This document shows positions 60,843-64,000 of a stretch of DNA of 64,000 nt, piece by piece (position 1 is the first letter of the stretch; every line of letters starts with the position of its first letter). This stretch comes from Opitutia bacterium (GTDB lineage: Bacteria; Verrucomicrobiota; Verrucomicrobiia; Opitutales; Opitutaceae), in assembly GCA_947472765.1 (NCBI GenBank), contig CANJCM010000013.1:1-64000 (forward strand), read 5' to 3'. A program made the position numbers and the translations under genes. Below the pieces are notes generated by a model. It was not told the origin of the DNA. It made no database searches and saw only the letters and a list, made by a program, of their open reading frames with translations.

Positions 60843-62264
60843 TCAGTACGCCGTCGCCGGCGGCCGAATCACCTGCAGCAGCGTTCGCGCGGTGATCTGC
60901 ACGTCGAGCCAGACGGACCAGTGCGTGATATAGTAGACGTCCCAGTGCACGCGGCGGCGCAGCATCTCCTGCTCCAGAATCTCGCCGCGGAAGCCGAGGC
61001 TTTGCGCGAGGCCGGTGATGCCGGGCTTCACGAGATGCCGCGTCCGGTAGCCGCGGGTCTGGCGGCGGAATTCCTCGTCGAGCAGCGGCATGTAGGGACG
61101 CGGGCCAACGATGCTCATGTCACCGCGCAGCACGTTCCAGAACTGCGGAAACTCATCGAGACTGCGCCGCCGCATGAACCGGCCGAACGGGAAAATCCGC
61201 GCGTCCTCCGGCTGCGCCTGCCGCGACTCCGCCGCCGCATTGGACGTCTCCACCCGCATCGAGCGAAACTTCAGCATGTGAAACGTCTCCCCGCGCTGTC
61301 CCCGCCGTTCGCGAATGTGGAAGAGCGGCCCCGGCGCTTCCCGCCGCTGCATGATCCACACCCACGCACAAAGCCAGGGCAGCACCAGCACGACCACCGG
61401 CAGCGCCAGCGCGACATCGTAGGCCCGTTTGATCAGCCGGTTGAACGGATCCTCCAGCGGCTCCTCCTGCAGCGTGTAGAAGTGGCGTCCCTCCTCGATC
61501 ATCGGGACGAGCGGATGCGTGTATCGCTCGGCGAGATTGTTGTGAATCAGCAGCCGGCAACCTTGCTCCTGGCAGACCGAAATGAGCGCCCGGGCCTCCG
61601 CATCGGAGGCGGGCAATTCCATCAGGATGACCTGACCGATGGTCCGCTCGGTCAGGACGCGGGCGAGGTCGTCGACCCGTCCGAGGAAATCCGCCGGCAG
61701 ATCAGTCGAAGTAGCGGCATCGGGATCGTCCGAGAGGACTCCGACGGGATGCACGCCGAAGGCCTCGCGCGTGGCGACCCACTGCCGCACCTCGCGGAGG
61801 CTGGCGATGCGGCCGATGAACACGGTCGGCAGCCGGTGGCCGCGTTGGAAGACCAGCCGCGCCAGAAACCGGGGCAGCCACACGTTCAACATCGCGAGCC
61901 CGAGCCAGCTCCAGACCAGGAAGGTGCCAAGAAAGAGACGGCTGATGCTGCGATCCTGGGTCGCGAACATCATCGCGAAGGTCAGCAGCGCCATGAGCAC
62001 CACCTGCCGGCCGGCCACCCGGGCCGCCTCGCCGAGGTCGAGCAGGTGGAAACGCGTGGCCAGTTGCGAGAGGTCGCGCGCCGACAGCGCCATGCCACCC
62101 ACGACGCAGAGGAAGTACGGCAGCAGGTTGACCTCCGGGCTGAGCCGCACGACTGGGACCCAGGCCATGATGAACGCAGCGTACACCCAGAAGAAAACGC
62201 CGATGATCAGGGTCGAGGCTCCCGCGTGGAGATTGGCCAGTCCGCGCGCCCGGGTGGTGATCAT
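60843..62264 (-). CDS. Undecaprenyl-phosphate sugar phosphotransferase (exopolysaccharide initiator)
   Basis: A 473-residue polyisoprenyl-phosphate hexose-1-phosphate transferase, which starts repeat-unit assembly of an exopolysaccharide on the lipid carrier. An N-terminal region with four to five membrane helices (residues 20-135) precedes a CoA-binding-like middle domain and a further membrane helix near 270-295 (VALALPVVVLVLPWLCAWV). The catalytic cytoplasmic domain follows: FHMLKFRSMRVETSN, FMRRRSLDEFPQFWNVLRGD, MSIVGPRPYM, LVKPGITGLAQ and WDVYYITHWSVWLDVQI. Start ATG 62264. Likely part of a capsule or EPS locus outside the window. Confidence 0.92.
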   Translation of the reverse strand: MITTRARGLANLHAGASTLIIGVFFWVYAAFIMAWVPVVRLSPEVNLLPYFLCVVGGMALSARDLSQLATRFHLLDLGEAARVAGRQVVLMALLTFAMMFATQDRSISRLFLGTFLVWSWLGLAMLNVWLPRFLARLVFQRGHRLPTVFIGRIASLREVRQWVATREAFGVHPVGVLSDDPDAATSTDLPADFLGRVDDLARVLTERTIGQVILMELPASDAEARALISVCQEQGCRLLIHNNLAERYTHPLVPMIEEGRHFYTLQEEPLEDPFNRLIKRAYDVALALPVVVLVLPWLCAWVWIMQRREAPGPLFHIRERRGQRGETFHMLKFRSMRVETSNAAAESRQAQPEDARIFPFGRFMRRRSLDEFPQFWNVLRGDMSIVGPRPYMPLLDEEFRRQTRGYRTRHLVKPGITGLAQSLGFRGEILEQEMLRRRVHWDVYYITHWSVWLDVQITARTLLQVIRPPATAY

Positions 62265-62620
62265 GGACGGCCGTTATGAAAGGACCGTAACGGCGCTGCA
62301 AGCGCGGGGGACGGAGTTGGCGATTGGCGAGTGCCGGGTGCCAAATTGCGGACGACTATTAATGGGGACGTTTCGGCTCTCCCGCGGATCGTGCACACCA
62401 ATCCGGCTCAATCCGGTTTGGAGCCTGAAGCCAGGAAACCCGGAATCGAACACCCGGGCCGGACAGTCAGTCGGTTTTCTGATCGGCTCGTGCGCCACTC
62501 GCTTACGCTCGCAGCCACAAGTTGGTCCACCGACTGATCCCATGCCTGGAAGTCGCGAGCCACCTTGATTTCGCACCACTCGATATCCTCGGCAGGCAGC
62601 GGAGGAACCACTGCACTTAC
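62265..62620. other. Gap with a possible decayed frame
   Basis: A minus-strand frame at 62408-62611 includes EWCEIKVARDFQAWDQSVDQ, which reads protein-like, but no family is recognised and no start or neighbours support it. No repeat of the window's families was found here. Confidence 0.4.
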
Positions 62621-63796
62621 CTAGCCGCCCGCGCAGACCCGCCGGTAAAGCGCCTCGTACTGGGGCACGATCACGTCCGCCGAGAAGATTCCGCGCGCCC
62701 GCCGCTGGGCCGCCCGCCCCATCCGCTTCCGCAACGGCGCGTCCTGCAACAGCGTCTCCACCCCGCGCGCCAGCGCCACCGCGTCCCCCGGCGGCACAAG
62801 CAGGCCTTCCCGGCCCGAGGTCATGACTTCCGGGATGCCGCCCACCTGGGTCGAGACACTCGGACAGCCGAACCACATCGCCTCCAGCAGGCTCAGGCAA
62901 AAACTCTCCGTCTCGGAAGAAAAGAGCCCGAGGTCCGCGGCCTGCAGGTAATCCTCAATGTCGTTCACCTTCTCCCGCACCACCACCCGATCCTCGATCC
63001 CGAGCCGCCGCACGTGATCCACGAACGGGGTGAAGTCGGCCCCCGCGAGAATCACCAGCTTGAACGCCTCCCGGGGCCGGACCCGCGCCGCGGCATCGAG
63101 CAGCAGGTCGACCCGCTTCACCGGCCGGAGGTTCGAAAGGTGCAGCACCATCGCTTCGCCGTCGCGCAGGCCGAGTTCGCGGCGAACTTCCTCGCGGGAC
63201 CGCCGCGGCTTCCGCGGGGCAAAGAAATTATGAATGACATCGATCGGACGCCGGAGCTGCAGCAACTCCATCGTCTCATCCCGCAGCCAGGCGGACACCG
63301 CGGTCACCGCGTCGGACTTCTCGAGGGCGTGCCGGATGGCGGGAGCGTAGCCGGTGTCGCGGCCAAGCAGGGTCGTGTCGGTGCCGTGCAGGGTCGTCAC
63401 GACTTTTGGCTGGCGCTCCCCGTCCAGCATGGAGCGCGCGAGAATCGCGGCCGTCGCATGCGGCACCGCGTAATGCACATGCAGCACGTCGAGCCGACAC
63501 TGCCGGCTCACCTCGGCCATCTTGACCGACAGCGGCAGCGTGTAATCGGGATACTTGAAGAGGCCGTAGTCGTTGATCGCGACCTGATGAAACTGCACCC
63601 CTGTCCACGCCTCGGTCATGCGAAACGGCCGCTCGTAGCTGATGAAGTGAACCTGATGTCCCCGCTGCGCCAGTTCCCAGCCGAGCGTTGAGGCGAGCAC
63701 CCCGCTGCCGCCGACCGACGGATAGCAGGTGATCCCAATGGCGAGCGGTTTGGGGCCGCGCCGACGGGCCCGGGCGGACGGAGACGCGACCGCCAT
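62621..63796 (-). CDS. bshA: N-acetyl-glucosaminyl-malate synthase-like glycosyltransferase
   Basis: A 391-residue GT4-type glycosyltransferase. It matches BshA, the first step of bacillithiol synthesis (UDP-GlcNAc plus malate). Start ATG 63796. Key segments: AIGITCYPSVGGSGVLASTLG near residue 20, HFISYERPFR, LDVLHVHYAVPHATAA, KVVTTLHGTDTTLLGRD, IDVIHNFF, HLSNLRPVKRVD, and the donor-site SETESFCLSLLEAMWFGCPS near 300. It follows a partial BshB-like gene by two bases, which strongly supports the assignment. Confidence 0.88.
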   Translation of the reverse strand: MAVASPSARARRRGPKPLAIGITCYPSVGGSGVLASTLGWELAQRGHQVHFISYERPFRMTEAWTGVQFHQVAINDYGLFKYPDYTLPLSVKMAEVSRQCRLDVLHVHYAVPHATAAILARSMLDGERQPKVVTTLHGTDTTLLGRDTGYAPAIRHALEKSDAVTAVSAWLRDETMELLQLRRPIDVIHNFFAPRKPRRSREEVRRELGLRDGEAMVLHLSNLRPVKRVDLLLDAAARVRPREAFKLVILAGADFTPFVDHVRRLGIEDRVVVREKVNDIEDYLQAADLGLFSSETESFCLSLLEAMWFGCPSVSTQVGGIPEVMTSGREGLLVPPGDAVALARGVETLLQDAPLRKRMGRAAQRRARGIFSADVIVPQYEALYRRVCAGG

Positions 63797-63798
63797 GT

Positions 63799-64000
63799 TC
63801 AATACCTCCGCGCCCCGCGGCCCATCGCCGCGAGCGAGGAAAACACCAACGGATCGTTCGGGAAGAGTGGGATCGCGAGCCGCACGCCCGCGCGCTGGCC
63901 ATTCACGGCGGCCCGCGCGAGTTGGAAGTCGGCGTAGCTGCGTGTCTGCATCTGCGAGGCATGCGCCTGCATGGCCGCCGTCCACGCCTGCGCGACGGCC
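63799..64000 (-). CDS. BshB-like deacetylase, 3' end only
   Basis: The last 66 codons of a gene truncated by the window edge. It reads AVAQAWTAAMQAHASQMQTR, then SYADFQLARAAVNGQRAGVR and LFPNDPLVFSSLAAMGRG, ending RRY. The closing segment suits the C-terminus of PIG-L/LmbE-type deacetylases that remove the acetyl group from GlcNAc-malate in bacillithiol synthesis. Context with bshA two bases downstream is the main support; the catalytic AHPDD region is outside the window. Confidence 0.6.
   Translation of the reverse strand, partial: AVAQAWTAAMQAHASQMQTRSYADFQLARAAVNGQRAGVRLAIPLFPNDPLVFSSLAAMGRGARRY

Noticed and set aside
62408-62611. Minus-strand frame between the sugar-transferase gene and bshA
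   Set aside because: Short, no recognised family and no clear start signal; noted only as a possible remnant.

Overview
The window is a GC-rich chromosomal segment that most likely comes from a verrucomicrobium close to the Opitutaceae. The reasons are the adjacent DUF1592 (cytochrome-type) and DUF1552 genes that mark Planctomycetes and Verrucomicrobia, a DUF5069 gene, a PQQ dehydrogenase carrying cytochrome c, an FGly sulfatase, an S55-like secreted protein and a BshA/BshB pair. No rRNA, tRNA or CRISPR array was found, so the assignment rests on gene content and composition.

Layout. 0.3-5.2 kb: secreted DUF1592/DUF1552/Gly-rich triad ending in a terminator. 5.8-7.3 kb: a long, divergent PurA. 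7.8-8.5 kb: VapBC toxin-antitoxin pair. 9.6-19.1 kb: a seven-gene chemosensory operon (CheW, CheR-TPR, CheW, MCP, CheA-REC, CheB, REC-PAS-histidine kinase). It has Wsp-like gene content, but a kinase replaces the diguanylate cyclase and that kinase is frameshifted. 19.2-26.6 kb: integrase remnant, mutS, PQQ dehydrogenase, a decayed copy of the mutS 3' end, sulfatase. 26.6-30.5 kb: a Phd/PIN toxin-antitoxin pair, DAHP synthase, RluA-type pseudouridine synthase, relaxase remnant, gpt.

30.6-45.3 kb is the most interesting functional block. A LacI-type repressor gene and a divergent promoter region inside the block share the same 24-bp operator sequence. Around them lie a leftward operon (CodA-like amidohydrolase, DUF2165, RidA, two creatininase-family proteins) and a rightward operon (FAD oxidase, ABC importer with a THI5/NMT1-like binding lipoprotein, aminotransferase stub, Rieske protein, metal-dependent hydrolase, malectin-like protein, cytochrome c), plus an MGH1-like glycoside hydrolase. 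I infer a regulated pathway for uptake and breakdown of a small nitrogenous, possibly heterocyclic compound. The substrate cannot be read from the sequence.

46.4-64 kb is mostly housekeeping: TolC-Maf-TonB operon, NadE, GxxExxY protein, HemL, S55-like protein, TrpS, a left-handed beta-helix transferase, M20 amidohydrolase, SGNH hydrolase, a sugar-phosphate transferase, BshA and the end of a BshB-like deacetylase.

The intergenic DNA carries several repeat families that the genes do not explain: (i) a TTAGTG triplet with strict 11/10-bp spacing, many copies at 51-61 kb; (ii) heptanucleotide repeats of ATCCAAA type, including identical 31-bp copies that abut start and stop codons; (iii) related GTT and AACTCC heptads, one of them inserted in frame in hemL; (iv) REPIN-like inverted doublets and hairpins.
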